Positions 1 to 6,942 of a stretch of DNA of 10,708 bases are shown one piece after another. The first letter of the stretch is position 1; every line of letters begins with the position of its first letter. Below the pieces are notes generated by a model, which saw only the letters and a program-made list of their open reading frames with translations, was not told the origin of the DNA and ran no database searches. The position numbers were made by a program, and so were the translations under genes. The stretch covers positions 1-10,708 of the forward strand of contig JAFZMT010000042.1 in NCBI GenBank assembly GCA_017553245.1. The letters are read 5' to 3'. The stretch is from Methanomicrobium sp. GTDB taxonomy: Archaea > Halobacteriota > Methanomicrobia > Methanomicrobiales > Methanomicrobiaceae.

Positions 1-1
1 G

Positions 2-580
2 ATTCCCGCTGTCGAGGTCTTATACGGAGAGCCGCATGAGGTCATCCATAAAGAGAACGGCTGCATATACTCCCTCGATCCCTCAAAGGTCATGTTCTCC
101 ATGGGCAACCGCAACGAAAAAACGCGGATGGTGAAAATGACTCGCAGCGGCGAGAGAATTGCCGACATGTTCGCAGGGATAGGCTATTTCACGCTTCCGG
201 CGGCAATCGCGGGGGCAAAGGTTCATGCGATGGAGATTAACCCCGTCTCTTACGGATATCTCGTAAAGAACACGGATTTAAACGGCGTTTCCGACAGAGT
301 CGACGCCGAATGCGGGGACTGTCGCAACCTGCTCAAAGGAAAGTATGACCGTGCCTTCATGGGTCATTTCGAGTCGCTGAATATGCTCCCCGACATACTG
401 CCGCATATGAAACAGGGTGGTATTTTACATGTGCACAGCATAGATGATATTACGGATACCATACGTGCGGCACTTGAAGAGTCCGGTTTTGACGCCGGAG
501 AGACGGGGATCTCGGTAAACAGGGTTAAAAAATACGCGCCGCACAGATGGCACATTGTCTCGGACGTGGTATTACCATGA
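2..580 (+). CDS. taw2: Taw2/Tyw2-like tRNA wyosine-synthesis transferase (5' partial)
   Basis: The reading frame is open to the left edge, so the start lies outside the window; 192 residues are visible. The fold is a class I SAM-binding domain: DMFAGIGYF at visible residues 55-63, acidic EINP at 78-81, then N-x4-N (N90, N94) and GDCR at 105-108. The stretch MFSMGN at 31-36 and DRAFMGHF at 116-123 fit Taw2/Tyw2 (MFS-x-GN, DR-x-x-MG) better than Trm5, which has a YFSPR-type motif there, and ILHVHS further on fits the Taw2 ILH-x-H pattern. Known family role: Taw2 transfers the 3-amino-3-carboxypropyl group of SAM to the tricyclic base at tRNA-Phe position 37. An ATG at 92 is internal, because the conserved VEVLYG and ENG segments lie upstream of it. 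The TGA stop overlaps the coaBC ATG in an ATGA junction, suggesting translational coupling. A Trm5 paralog with altered motifs is the alternative. Confidence 0.8.
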   Translation: MPAVEVLYGEPHEVIHKENGCIYSLDPSKVMFSMGNRNEKTRMVKMTRSGERIADMFAGIGYFTLPAAIAGAKVHAMEINPVSYGYLVKNTDLNGVSDRVDAECGDCRNLLKGKYDRAFMGHFESLNMLPDILPHMKQGGILHVHSIDDITDTIRAALEESGFDAGETGISVNRVKKYAPHRWHIVSDVVLP

Positions 581-1818
581 ATGGTTTGGGTAAAGGTTTG
601 GGTAACAATTCAGGTAAAAATTCAGGTAACAATTCATGTAAAGATTCCTCTGCTCCCTTCGGGGAGGGAATCCGGCAGACTCTTGCGGGTAAAACGGTTG
701 TCCTCGCGATTACGGGCAGCATTGCCGCAGTCGAGGTCGTAAAACTTGCGCGGGCGCTGCGAAGAAAAGGCGCAAAGGTTCAGGCCGTGATGAGCGATGC
801 GGCAGCGGGCATCATCACACCCGATGCCGTAACATACGCCTGCGATACTCCGGCAATCACGAAGATTACCGGCAATATCGAGCATGTGAAGTTCTGCGGC
901 ATCGGCGGAATCGGGGACGTTTTACTGATTGCGCCGGCAACCGCAAACACAATCTCCAAGATCGCCTGCGGAATCGACGACACGCCCGTCACCACCTTTG
1001 CGACGACGGCAATCGGCAGGGGTATGCCGGTCGTAATCGCACCCGCAATGCATGAGAGCATGTATAATCATCCCGCTGTGGTCGAAAACATACGTAAGCT
1101 CAGGGATTTCGGCATCACCTTCGTCGACCCCTTCATGGCGGAGAACAAGGCGAAGTTCGCATCAAACGATGAAATCGTCCTTGAAGTCGAGCGTGCGGTC
1201 TGCGGCAAACCTCTTCTGAATAAAAAAGTCATTATCACCGGCGGAGCCTGCCGCGAGGCTCTCGACGACGTCAGAGTGCTTACAACCCGTTCCGGCGGCA
1301 GAATGGGGCGCGAACTCGCACTTGAAGCCTACAGACTAGGCGCGGATGTCACCTATGTTCACGGCGGCGAGAGTGTCGCGGGCGTCAGGAACGTAATCAC
1401 GGAGAGCGCCGAAGATATGCAAAGCGCCGTCTTAAATGCGATTAAAGGCGGCTGCGACTTCTACATAAGCGCCGCCGCGGTCTCGGACTACAAACCCGAA
1501 AGGGTTGCGGGCAAAATTTCGTCAAACATGGACATCTCCGTAAAACTGCTGCCGCTTCCCAAGATTCTGGACGCGGTCGTAAACGCACTTGCGGGCGCGG
1601 GCGGCGGCGCAAAGATTGCGGCGTTCAAACTCGGCGACGATGCCGACGAAAAGGCGGAAAAGATGGTTGCCGCGGGAATCGACCTTGTCTGTGCAAACGC
1701 CGCGGTCAACATGGGGGCTGAGGGCGGCAGATACGGACTGCATACAAAAGACGGCGTCTTTGAAGTCTGCGGGACAAAAGAAGAAACGGCGGGGGAAATA
1801 TGGAGAAGACTGCTCTGA
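577..1818 (+). CDS. coaBC: Bifunctional phosphopantothenoylcysteine decarboxylase / phosphopantothenate-cysteine ligase (CoaBC, Dfp)
   Basis: This enzyme joins cysteine to 4'-phosphopantothenate (CoaB half) and decarboxylates the product to 4'-phosphopantetheine (CoaC half, FMN-dependent). The start is placed at 577 because it forms an ATGA overlap with taw2; an in-frame ATG at 547 would overlap taw2 more. The protein has 413 residues. CoaC spans about 37-205: AITGSIAAVE at 44-53, likely catalytic His103 in EHVKF, IAPATANTISK at 118-128, and PAMHESMY at 156-163, where His replaces the Asn of the bacterial PxMN motif, as I recall for archaeal forms. ENKAKFA at 189-195 sits where the substrate clamp would be and has no Cys. 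CoaB spans about 212-413: ITGGACREALDDVR at 220-233, RSGGRMG at 238-244, AAAVSDYKP at 299-307, GKISS at 312-316 (bacterial KxKK position) and AAFKLG at 348-353. The first about 35 residues are not conserved and consist largely of a 4-residue repeat (positions 583-642). Confidence 0.96.
   Translation: MNGLGKGLGNNSGKNSGNNSCKDSSAPFGEGIRQTLAGKTVVLAITGSIAAVEVVKLARALRRKGAKVQAVMSDAAAGIITPDAVTYACDTPAITKITGNIEHVKFCGIGGIGDVLLIAPATANTISKIACGIDDTPVTTFATTAIGRGMPVVIAPAMHESMYNHPAVVENIRKLRDFGITFVDPFMAENKAKFASNDEIVLEVERAVCGKPLLNKKVIITGGACREALDDVRVLTTRSGGRMGRELALEAYRLGADVTYVHGGESVAGVRNVITESAEDMQSAVLNAIKGGCDFYISAAAVSDYKPERVAGKISSNMDISVKLLPLPKILDAVVNALAGAGGGAKIAAFKLGDDADEKAEKMVAAGIDLVCANAAVNMGAEGGRYGLHTKDGVFEVCGTKEETAGEIWRRLL
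583..642 (+). repeat. 12-bp in-frame tandem repeat, 5 units, at the 5' end of coaBC
   Basis: Five consecutive 12-bp units start at 583, 595, 607, 619 and 631. They encode GLGK, GLGN, NSGK, NSGN and NSCK, followed by a decayed DSS. The third codon of each unit is GGT (TGT in the last) and the fourth alternates AAA/AAC. Neighbouring units differ by only a few bases, so the array looks recent. It encodes a Gly/Asn/Ser/Lys-rich, probably disordered N-terminal tail ahead of the CoaC domain. Confidence 0.9.
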
Positions 1819-2660
1819 CTTTCTGCCCGGGACATATCTCCGGCTGGTTCCGGCAGATGCCCGACGGCGAAGGAAACCCATCAAGTGTCGGCGGCGGCAT
1901 CGTGATAAGCGAGGGTGTCTTTGCCGAGGCTAAGAAATCCGACGAATTATCCGTCAAAATCTGCTATGTCGACAGAAGCGGCAACGTCGTAGCCGAGGTC
2001 TACGGCTCAAAAGTCATAGAATACGCAATGAGGTCTCTCGACATAACCGCCGATATTACCACAAGAAGCATTCTGCCCATGAGTTCGGGCTTCGGTCTGA
2101 GCGCGGCATCCCTGCTTGCGTCCTTAAAAGCCGTATCCGAGCTTTACGGACTGAAGATGAGCAACGAAGATATCGCAAAACTCGCCAACCTCACCGAAAT
2201 CCACTTTAAAACAGGTCTGGGAGATGTCGCCGCATGCATGAACGGCGGGTATATCTGCCGCAGAACTCCGGGAATCAACGGCAAGATTATCCGCCGCTAC
2301 GACATGGAAAAGCCGATATCCACGGTCACGTTCGGACCGCTGAGGACCGATACCGTCCTTAAAGATCCAAAAGCCATGGAGAGAATAAACAATGCCTTCC
2401 GCGACGAATGCCCGAACTCCCCCGAAGAGTTCTTCAGAGTGGCGCGTGATTTTGCCGAGAATTCCGGACTTATCTCGGATAAGGTAAGGGCAGTCCTTGA
2501 TGAGTGCGCTCTGAGGAACATTCCGGCATCCATGACAATGCTCGGAAACGGCGTCTTCGCATACGGCGAAAAAGCACCCGGCATCCTCTCGAAATTCGGA
2601 GATGTCTACCTGATGAAGATGTCAAAGAACGGCTTTGTCTATCAGAGCAGGAAGCGCTGA
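1800..2660 (+). CDS. pok: Pantoate kinase (GHMP family, archaeal CoA pathway)
   Basis: Pantoate kinase phosphorylates pantoate to 4-phosphopantoate with ATP, the first step of the archaeal route that replaces PanC/PanK. The protein has 286 residues. The N-terminal FCPGHISGWF (8-17) is the characteristic archaeal pantoate kinase opening. PMSSGFGLSAA at 93-103 is the glycine/serine-rich ATP-binding loop of the GHMP superfamily, and TGLGDVAACMNGG at 138-150 is the conserved third segment of pantoate kinases. The ATG at 1800 overlaps coaBC by 19 nt and is preceded by a GGGGG stretch (1791-1795) that could serve as ribosome binding site. Lying between coaBC and pps, the product's substrate and the neighbours' reactions are consecutive in one pathway, which supports the call. 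The related mevalonate kinase family is less likely given the N-terminal motif. Confidence 0.93.
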   Translation: MEKTALTFCPGHISGWFRQMPDGEGNPSSVGGGIVISEGVFAEAKKSDELSVKICYVDRSGNVVAEVYGSKVIEYAMRSLDITADITTRSILPMSSGFGLSAASLLASLKAVSELYGLKMSNEDIAKLANLTEIHFKTGLGDVAACMNGGYICRRTPGINGKIIRRYDMEKPISTVTFGPLRTDTVLKDPKAMERINNAFRDECPNSPEEFFRVARDFAENSGLISDKVRAVLDECALRNIPASMTMLGNGVFAYGEKAPGILSKFGDVYLMKMSKNGFVYQSRKR

Positions 2661-2733
2661 TCAAACACCGATCATACGCCCGTTTCAGAGAGATTTACGG
2701 ATATCCGGGATGAATTTACGGGATTCTTCGGTC

Positions 2734-2775
2734 AATAAAATATCCTAATATCTGATAAGTTACATACAAATAACC
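2734..2775 (+). promoter_or_regulatory. Candidate archaeal promoter upstream of pps
   Basis: The 168-nt gap between pantoate kinase and pps turns AT-rich here. Two TATA-like stretches are visible: AATAAAATA at 2734-2742 and TTACATACAAATAA at 2760-2773. The second, about 55-70 nt before the pps ATG, would place a transcript start near 2795 and leave room for the AAGGAAG ribosome binding site at 2817-2823. Neither match is strong, so the exact box is uncertain. Confidence 0.35.
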
Positions 2776-2828
2776 GATACATTAACGAATGCCGACAGGC
2801 ACCCTTACGAATTTTTAAGGAAGTAAAT

Positions 2829-3575
2829 ATGATACCCAAAGATCACCCGAGATATGCATCGCTTGTAAGACGCGAGAAAATAGCCGATGCGGCATGGGAA
2901 AAGATCGTCGCAATGGAAGGCGTCGGATCGCACGGACGCGGGGAAGCCTTTGATTATCTTATCGGCGAAAAAACGACGGACAGCGCAATGCTTGCCGAAA
3001 GAACTGCCGCGGCAATACTTCTTAACGCAAAACTGCCGGTCATCTCGGTAAACGGAAACACGGCGGCGCTTGCCGCAGACCTCATACGCGATCTCCAGAA
3101 GGAATCGGGTGCCATGGTAGAGATAAACCTCTTTCACCGAACCGAAGAGCGTATGCAGAAGATCGGGAAACTTCTGCGCGATAACGGCGTCGACGTCCAT
3201 ACGGGTCCCGTTGAACGCCTTGTCCCGCTCTCGCACGACCGCGGTCTCTGCACCCGCGACGGCATCTACGCGGCAGATGTGGTTCTGGTTCCCCTTGAGG
3301 ACGGCGACAGGTGCGAGGCGCTCATCGGCATGGGCAAGAAAGTCATCACAATCGACTTAAACCCGCTTTCAAGGACGGCAAAGACCGCAACCCTCACAAT
3401 CTGCGACGAACTCACGAGGGCGCTTCCCAACATAACCGCGGCTGTAAAAGAGCTGAAAGGCGACAAAGCCGCGGCAGACGAACTTATCAGAAACCACGAT
3501 AACGCAAAACTGCTCAACGCCGCGGTGACTGCAATCATGGAGAATCTTTCCGATGCTCTGGACAGAAAAGTATAG
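2829..3575 (+). CDS. pps: 4-phosphopantoate--beta-alanine ligase (phosphopantothenate synthetase, archaeal)
   Basis: This enzyme condenses 4-phosphopantoate with beta-alanine using ATP to give 4'-phosphopantothenate, the substrate of CoaBC next door. The 248-residue protein shows the whole set of family signatures (formerly DUF137): IPKDHPRYASL at 2-12, SHGRGEAFDYLIGE at 34-47, SVNGNTAALAADL at 73-85, VEINLFHRTEER at 97-108, LSHDRG at 134-139, DVVLVPLEDGDRCEAL at 150-165 and IDLNPLSRTA at 175-184, followed by DELTRALPN. Its length is normal for the family. The start is supported by AAGGAAG (2817-2823) five nt before the ATG. It opens the second transcription unit and overlaps the next gene by 23 nt. 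The symbol pps is also used for phosphoenolpyruvate synthase, which is unrelated. Confidence 0.97.
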   Translation: MIPKDHPRYASLVRREKIADAAWEKIVAMEGVGSHGRGEAFDYLIGEKTTDSAMLAERTAAAILLNAKLPVISVNGNTAALAADLIRDLQKESGAMVEINLFHRTEERMQKIGKLLRDNGVDVHTGPVERLVPLSHDRGLCTRDGIYAADVVLVPLEDGDRCEALIGMGKKVITIDLNPLSRTAKTATLTICDELTRALPNITAAVKELKGDKAAADELIRNHDNAKLLNAAVTAIMENLSDALDRKV

Positions 3576-4554
3576 ACCGGATTCTTTTGAAAAAATACGC
3601 GGGCAGACCGAGGTAATCGGTCATATCAAAAAATTCGCCGAAGAGAAGAATGTCCCACACATGATATTCTTCGGACCGCACGGTAACGGAAAGAGCTGCG
3701 CGGTTGAATGCCTTGCCAAAACGATTTACGGCGACGATGCGGGATTAAACGTCACCGTAATCCCCGCCGGCACCCTGTTTCGGCAGGGCAAGACATGGCT
3801 TGAGAAGGAATACAAGTACTCCCACCTGTATAAGAGCGAAAACAGTCTGATTGCCAATTTCAAGCATATCGTCAAGTGGTATGCCTCAATGAAGCCTTTT
3901 AACGCGGAGTTTCGGATAATCGTATTCGAGGATGCCGGGGAACTGACCTTTGACGCACAGGCGGCGCTGAGGAGAATAATGGAGAAATACAGCCGCACCT
4001 GCCGCTTTATCCTCATAGCAAGGCAGCAGACGGCGATTATTCCGCCGATTGCCTCAAGGTGCCTTCCGCTCTTCTTTTCGCCGCTGGACTCATCGGATAT
4101 CACGGCGTGCCTTAACGAAATCATCGAAAAAGAGGGAATCACGGGCGATGTCGCGGACGGCGGAAACATTGAACTGATTGCAAAGGTCTCGGAAGGCGAT
4201 CTGAGAAAAGCAACGCTCTTCCTTGAGGCTTTTGTCTCCAAAGAAGATGCCGACATACTCGACCTCACCAACTCGGAGGTCTCCGCAATAGCCTATGCGC
4301 TGTTTGCGACAATCCGCAATAAGGATCTCAAAAAATCCTGCGAGATTGCCGAGATGATGATGCTGGAATACGGTCTTTCGGGCAGGGAAGTTATCGCTGA
4401 GCTCAAAGAGGTCGTAAAACGCGAGTATAACGACGAATACCTCACGGTTATCCTCTCGGACACGGACTTTTCCCTCTGCACGGCACAGAATGAATACTTA
4501 CAGATAAATGCTATGATTGCAAGAATTATTACGGAAGTTTTCGATAGCGAATGA
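3553..4554 (+). CDS. Divergent replication factor C small-subunit paralog (RfcS2-like AAA+ ATPase)
   Basis: RFC is the clamp loader that places PCNA on DNA. The 333-residue protein begins LWTEKYRP like RfcS, has Walker A GPHGNGKS at 41-48, TFDAQAALRRIME at 132-144, the arginine-finger SRC at 168-170, and a sensor-2-like GDLRKA, so it is clearly of the RFC family. It departs from canonical RfcS in several active-site elements. Walker B reads IIVFEDAGE (122-130): the usual DE of DEAD is reversed to ED. The NASDERG segment after Walker A is replaced by a longer region rich in charged residues and tyrosine (about 71-115). The sensor-1 Asn of SCN is replaced in IARQQ (155-159). It therefore resembles a non-catalytic or weakly hydrolysing partner subunit, like the second RFC small subunit described in Methanosarcina. 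GGAG at 3539-3542 is a plausible ribosome binding site. It overlaps pps by 23 nt and the next gene by 4 nt. Confidence 0.86.
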   Translation: MLWTEKYRPDSFEKIRGQTEVIGHIKKFAEEKNVPHMIFFGPHGNGKSCAVECLAKTIYGDDAGLNVTVIPAGTLFRQGKTWLEKEYKYSHLYKSENSLIANFKHIVKWYASMKPFNAEFRIIVFEDAGELTFDAQAALRRIMEKYSRTCRFILIARQQTAIIPPIASRCLPLFFSPLDSSDITACLNEIIEKEGITGDVADGGNIELIAKVSEGDLRKATLFLEAFVSKEDADILDLTNSEVSAIAYALFATIRNKDLKKSCEIAEMMMLEYGLSGREVIAELKEVVKREYNDEYLTVILSDTDFSLCTAQNEYLQINAMIARIITEVFDSE

Positions 4555-5264
4555 CAAAGGTTGCAACACATTACGATCAGGTGGCGGATATCTACGACAG
4601 CAGATACGATGAGAGCGGCGGCAATACCTATTACAGCCATATCTGCTCCGGCGTAATGCGCAGCCTTCCCAAAGACGGAAAACTTCTCGACTTGGGCTGC
4701 GGAACCGGTCTTTTCATGGAAAGGTATCTCAGATTCGGCGGCGAGGTCATCGGTCTGGACATCAGCCGCAACATGATTGTAAGAGCCAAAGAGAGGACAA
4801 ATTCGGACGTAACTCTCGGAACCGCCGAGCATCTGCCCTTCAAGGACAATACCTTCGACTGTGTCTCAAGCGTGCTTGCCTTCTCATACCTGCAGGATCC
4901 GCAGGGGACCGTCGGGGACATTTACCGCGTCTTAAAACCCGGCGGTTCGGTCTCAATCTGCACCCTTGGCAAGAATGTCTTCACCTCCGCGGTTCCCGCC
5001 GCCCATAAAATCGGCGAAAAACTCCACGTGAAGTCGGTCGGCATGGTCAGTATCTCCGAGCGCTACTATAAACCCGATGAGCTCTCGGATCTCCTCAGCA
5101 ACGCGGGCTTCACGGATATATCGGTAAAACGCCGCTCGTTTGCGCATGTGAGCCTTTCCCCTTCGCTCTATTCGATTGCGAAGAAATTTGAGCCGCTCGT
5201 GGAATCCAAGATTCCCTATCTCGCATTCAATATGTGCGCTTCGGGAGTGAAGCCGAAGAATTAA
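4551..5264 (+). CDS. Class I SAM-dependent methyltransferase (UbiE/Methyltransf_11 type), substrate unknown
   Basis: The 237-residue protein has an ordinary SAM-binding Rossmann fold: motif I LLDLGCGTG at 45-53, post-I acidic end VIGLDIS at 66-72, TAEHLPF at 91-97 followed by TFDCVSSVLAF (101-111) as motif II, and DIYRVLKPGG at 123-132. The N-terminal HYDQVADIYDSRYD (7-20) is the usual pre-domain helix of small-molecule methyltransferases of the UbiE/COQ5 type. Nothing in the C-terminal half identifies the acceptor. The ATG overlaps the rfcS-like stop (ATGA), so it is translated from the same message. Placement with CoA and replication genes does not point to a substrate; a lipid-soluble or small-molecule acceptor is only the generic expectation. 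Confidence 0.9.
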   Translation: MTKVATHYDQVADIYDSRYDESGGNTYYSHICSGVMRSLPKDGKLLDLGCGTGLFMERYLRFGGEVIGLDISRNMIVRAKERTNSDVTLGTAEHLPFKDNTFDCVSSVLAFSYLQDPQGTVGDIYRVLKPGGSVSICTLGKNVFTSAVPAAHKIGEKLHVKSVGMVSISERYYKPDELSDLLSNAGFTDISVKRRSFAHVSLSPSLYSIAKKFEPLVESKIPYLAFNMCASGVKPKN

Positions 5265-5363
5265 TCCGATTTTCCGAAAAAATCTCCGGGCAGTTCTCTG
5301 AAACAATTCCAATTCGCAAATTTTCTCAAAAATAATATTCTCTAATTTTCTAAAACAGTGGGG

Positions 5364-5387
5364 TGCCGGATTTGTGCATTTCCGGCA
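5364..5387. terminator. Hairpin in the convergent spacer, candidate bidirectional terminator
   Basis: TGCCGGA (5364-5370) and TCCGGCA (5381-5387) form a perfect 7-bp GC-rich stem with a 10-nt loop. It lies in the 169-nt spacer between the methyltransferase (+) and the AIR-synthase-like gene (-) and is followed on the + strand by TTTCTTCT. Archaeal termination relies mainly on U-tracts, which also occur just upstream (5315-5350), so the hairpin may instead be a 3' stabiliser. Confidence 0.45.
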
Positions 5388-5416
5388 TTTCTTCTGAAAA
5401 TTTCGGTTGACAGTTA

Positions 5417-5441
5417 TTCAGTATCGTATTGTTTCAGTATC
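5417..5441. repeat. Direct repeat TTCAGTATC spanning a gene end
   Basis: TTCAGTATC occurs at 5417-5425 and again at 5433-5441, 16 bp apart. The second copy covers the TGA stop and last codons of the minus-strand AIR-synthase-like gene, so the first copy is a duplicate of the gene's end including a TGA. Confidence 0.6.
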
Positions 5442-6777
5442 TCTTCTTTAATTTCTCAATGACTCTGAGTTTCTTCTCTATTGCGGCATCGGCGGAGGCT
5501 TTTACCTTTGCTTTCATCTCCTCAAAGTCATATGCGGGCTTGTCCGCGACCTTCTTTACCGGCGTATACGCGGATTCGCGGAATGCGGGAACGAAGTCGC
5601 AGAGTTCGCCGCCGCGCATTATCTTCGAATCCGAGGGTCCCTCAACGACATAACCCATCTTCTTCATGACGACGCCGGCGGACTTTACGACCGCGATTAT
5701 CTCATCGGCAACCTCGGGAGGCGCGGTTACGAGAAGAGCGTCAAGAGAGACGCCGAGATAGTCAATCTTGAGTTCATCGAGCATCTTCAGAACTTCCGGC
5801 TCGACAAGGCTCCTTAAGTTCTCTTCCTCGACGACGATTCTGCACTTCGCCGTCTCAGCCATCTCATAGACATCGCCTCTCAGACCGCCGTTTGTGACAT
5901 CCGTCATAGAATGAATCTTGTTTAAGACGGGGCTGTTGAGCAGCGCCTCGCAGGCTTTAAGGAAGGAGAGATTTATCGTCTTCTCCACTACCTGCTGGTA
6001 GCCGGAGTATATCGCCGCGGTTGCAATCGTTCCGCCGCCGGCACCCTCGGTCATGAGGAGGATATCGCCCGGCTTAGTTGCCGAACGCTTCGTGACGTGG
6101 TTTGCGACACCCACGCAGCCGACGCAGCCCGTCATGCGCTCGCCTATGACCATATCGCCGCCGATACGCAGGGTTGAGCCGGAGACCAGCGGCACATTCA
6201 TCATATCGCTTACGACCGCAATTCCCGCCGTGTAATCGAAGAGCTTTGCGACATCGCCGTCATCGGCAACGTGAATGTCCGATAAAAGCGCAACCGGCTT
6301 TGCGCCCATGACATAGGCATCGCGGAGCGTGGCGCGGGTCACGTGAAATCCGGCAAGAAACGGGAAATCCGAGAGGCGCGAGTGCATTCCGTCAACCGTC
6401 GTTATGATGTACTGACCGCCGGCTTTGACAACGCCGGCATCGTCCATCTCGTCGACGCCGACTGCCGTGTTGCTCTCTTTACCCTCGGCACCTGCGCCGA
6501 TAATCCTCGGAAACTGCCTGTGCACAAAAAAGTCGCCCGTGCCGCGTGAACCGACACCGAACTCACCCATTTTAACGCCGGATTTCTCATACTCAAAGAA
6601 ATCTCCGCTCTTTCCCGAGGAGTTGTCAACCTCGGTGACAACCGCCTTTGAAAACTCAAGGGCGTATTTTCTGTCGCAGTTCTTTATCTCAAGTATTCTG
6701 TCCGCGAGTTTTGCGGCAATATCCTGCGCATTCGCACCCGATTTTCGTTCTCTCCGTGCGAACTCTTCAACATCCAT
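5434..6777 (-). CDS. AIR-synthase-related protein (PurM/SelD/ThiL/HypE superfamily), methanogen type
   Basis: Proteins of this superfamily bind ATP at a dimer interface and phosphorylate amide, selenide or thiamine-phosphate-like substrates. The 447-residue protein has an N-terminal helical segment (1-60), then GEFGVGSRGTGDFFVHR at 71-87, the metal/ATP-binding MDDAGVV at 111-117, VDGMHSRLSDFPFLAGFHVTRATLRD at 128-153 (its VTRATLRD part matching the N-terminal AIRS domain), DIHVADDGDV at 167-176, GSTLRIGGDMV at 200-210, and a C-terminal AIRS domain with MTDVTNGGLRGDV at 291-303. It lacks the PRIC C-terminus of HypE and the N-terminal Cys/Sec of SelD, so the substrate is unknown. The last 30 residues are a Lys-rich helical tail. 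I recall close relatives in methanogens annotated only as AIR-synthase-related or HypE-like. The start is set at the ATG at 6777; an in-frame TTG at 6804 would add nine residues. Confidence 0.88.
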   Translation of the reverse strand: MDVEEFARRERKSGANAQDIAAKLADRILEIKNCDRKYALEFSKAVVTEVDNSSGKSGDFFEYEKSGVKMGEFGVGSRGTGDFFVHRQFPRIIGAGAEGKESNTAVGVDEMDDAGVVKAGGQYIITTVDGMHSRLSDFPFLAGFHVTRATLRDAYVMGAKPVALLSDIHVADDGDVAKLFDYTAGIAVVSDMMNVPLVSGSTLRIGGDMVIGERMTGCVGCVGVANHVTKRSATKPGDILLMTEGAGGGTIATAAIYSGYQQVVEKTINLSFLKACEALLNSPVLNKIHSMTDVTNGGLRGDVYEMAETAKCRIVVEEENLRSLVEPEVLKMLDELKIDYLGVSLDALLVTAPPEVADEIIAVVKSAGVVMKKMGYVVEGPSDSKIMRGGELCDFVPAFRESAYTPVKKVADKPAYDFEEMKAKVKASADAAIEKKLRVIEKLKKRY

Positions 6778-6886
6778 GTATATAGTTTCTGTGTGATCGT
6801 TCAAAAAGGATACACATATGAAACAAATTCGCCCCTGTCTTCGATACCGACAAGCATTAGAGAGAATAAACCGTTAAACTATTACA
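6777..6886. promoter_or_regulatory. Divergent promoter region between the AIR-synthase-like gene and thiD
   Basis: TGTATATAG at 6777-6785 is a good TATA-like match. Read on the + strand it lies about 35 nt upstream of a small ORF and could drive thiD. Read on the - strand it is too close to the ATG at 6777 to act as that gene's TATA box. No ribosome binding site precedes 6777, so the minus-strand gene may be leaderless or start elsewhere. Confidence 0.35.
6818..6877 (+). CDS. Possible leader peptide (19 codons) upstream of thiD
   Basis: An ATG at 6818 preceded at seven nt by AAAAAGGA (6803-6810) opens a 19-codon frame ending in TAA at 6875-6877. The peptide is basic, MKQIRPCLRYRQALERINR, and is in a different frame from thiD. 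It has the best-looking ribosome binding site in this interval, better than any candidate thiD start. It could be a translated leader, or the site may be chance. No homology is recognised. Confidence 0.25.
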   Translation: MKQIRPCLRYRQALERINR

Positions 6887-6942
6887 TGGATTCGCAGACT
6901 TACAGGGACGGCTCGCCCGATTCGCGAATTGCGGGAAGCGCC

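Noticed and set aside
547..576. Upstream ATG at 547 as the coaBC start
   Set aside because: It would overlap taw2 by 34 nt and lacks a ribosome binding site, while the ATG at 577 forms a standard ATGA junction.
2805..3236. Minus-strand ORF of 143 codons opposite pps
   Set aside because: It lies antisense to a gene with full family signatures on the + strand, shows no recognisable motif and is best explained as a shadow of that frame.
3726..4271. Minus-strand ORF of 181 codons opposite the RFC-like gene
   Set aside because: Antisense to a clear AAA+ coding sequence; the Ser/Ala-rich translation is typical of a shadow frame.
6793..6942. N-terminal extension of ThiD from the GTG at 6793
   Set aside because: ThiD proteins start a few residues before the IAGSD motif; the extra 50 codons look non-conserved and overlap the promoter-like TATATA region and the small ORF.
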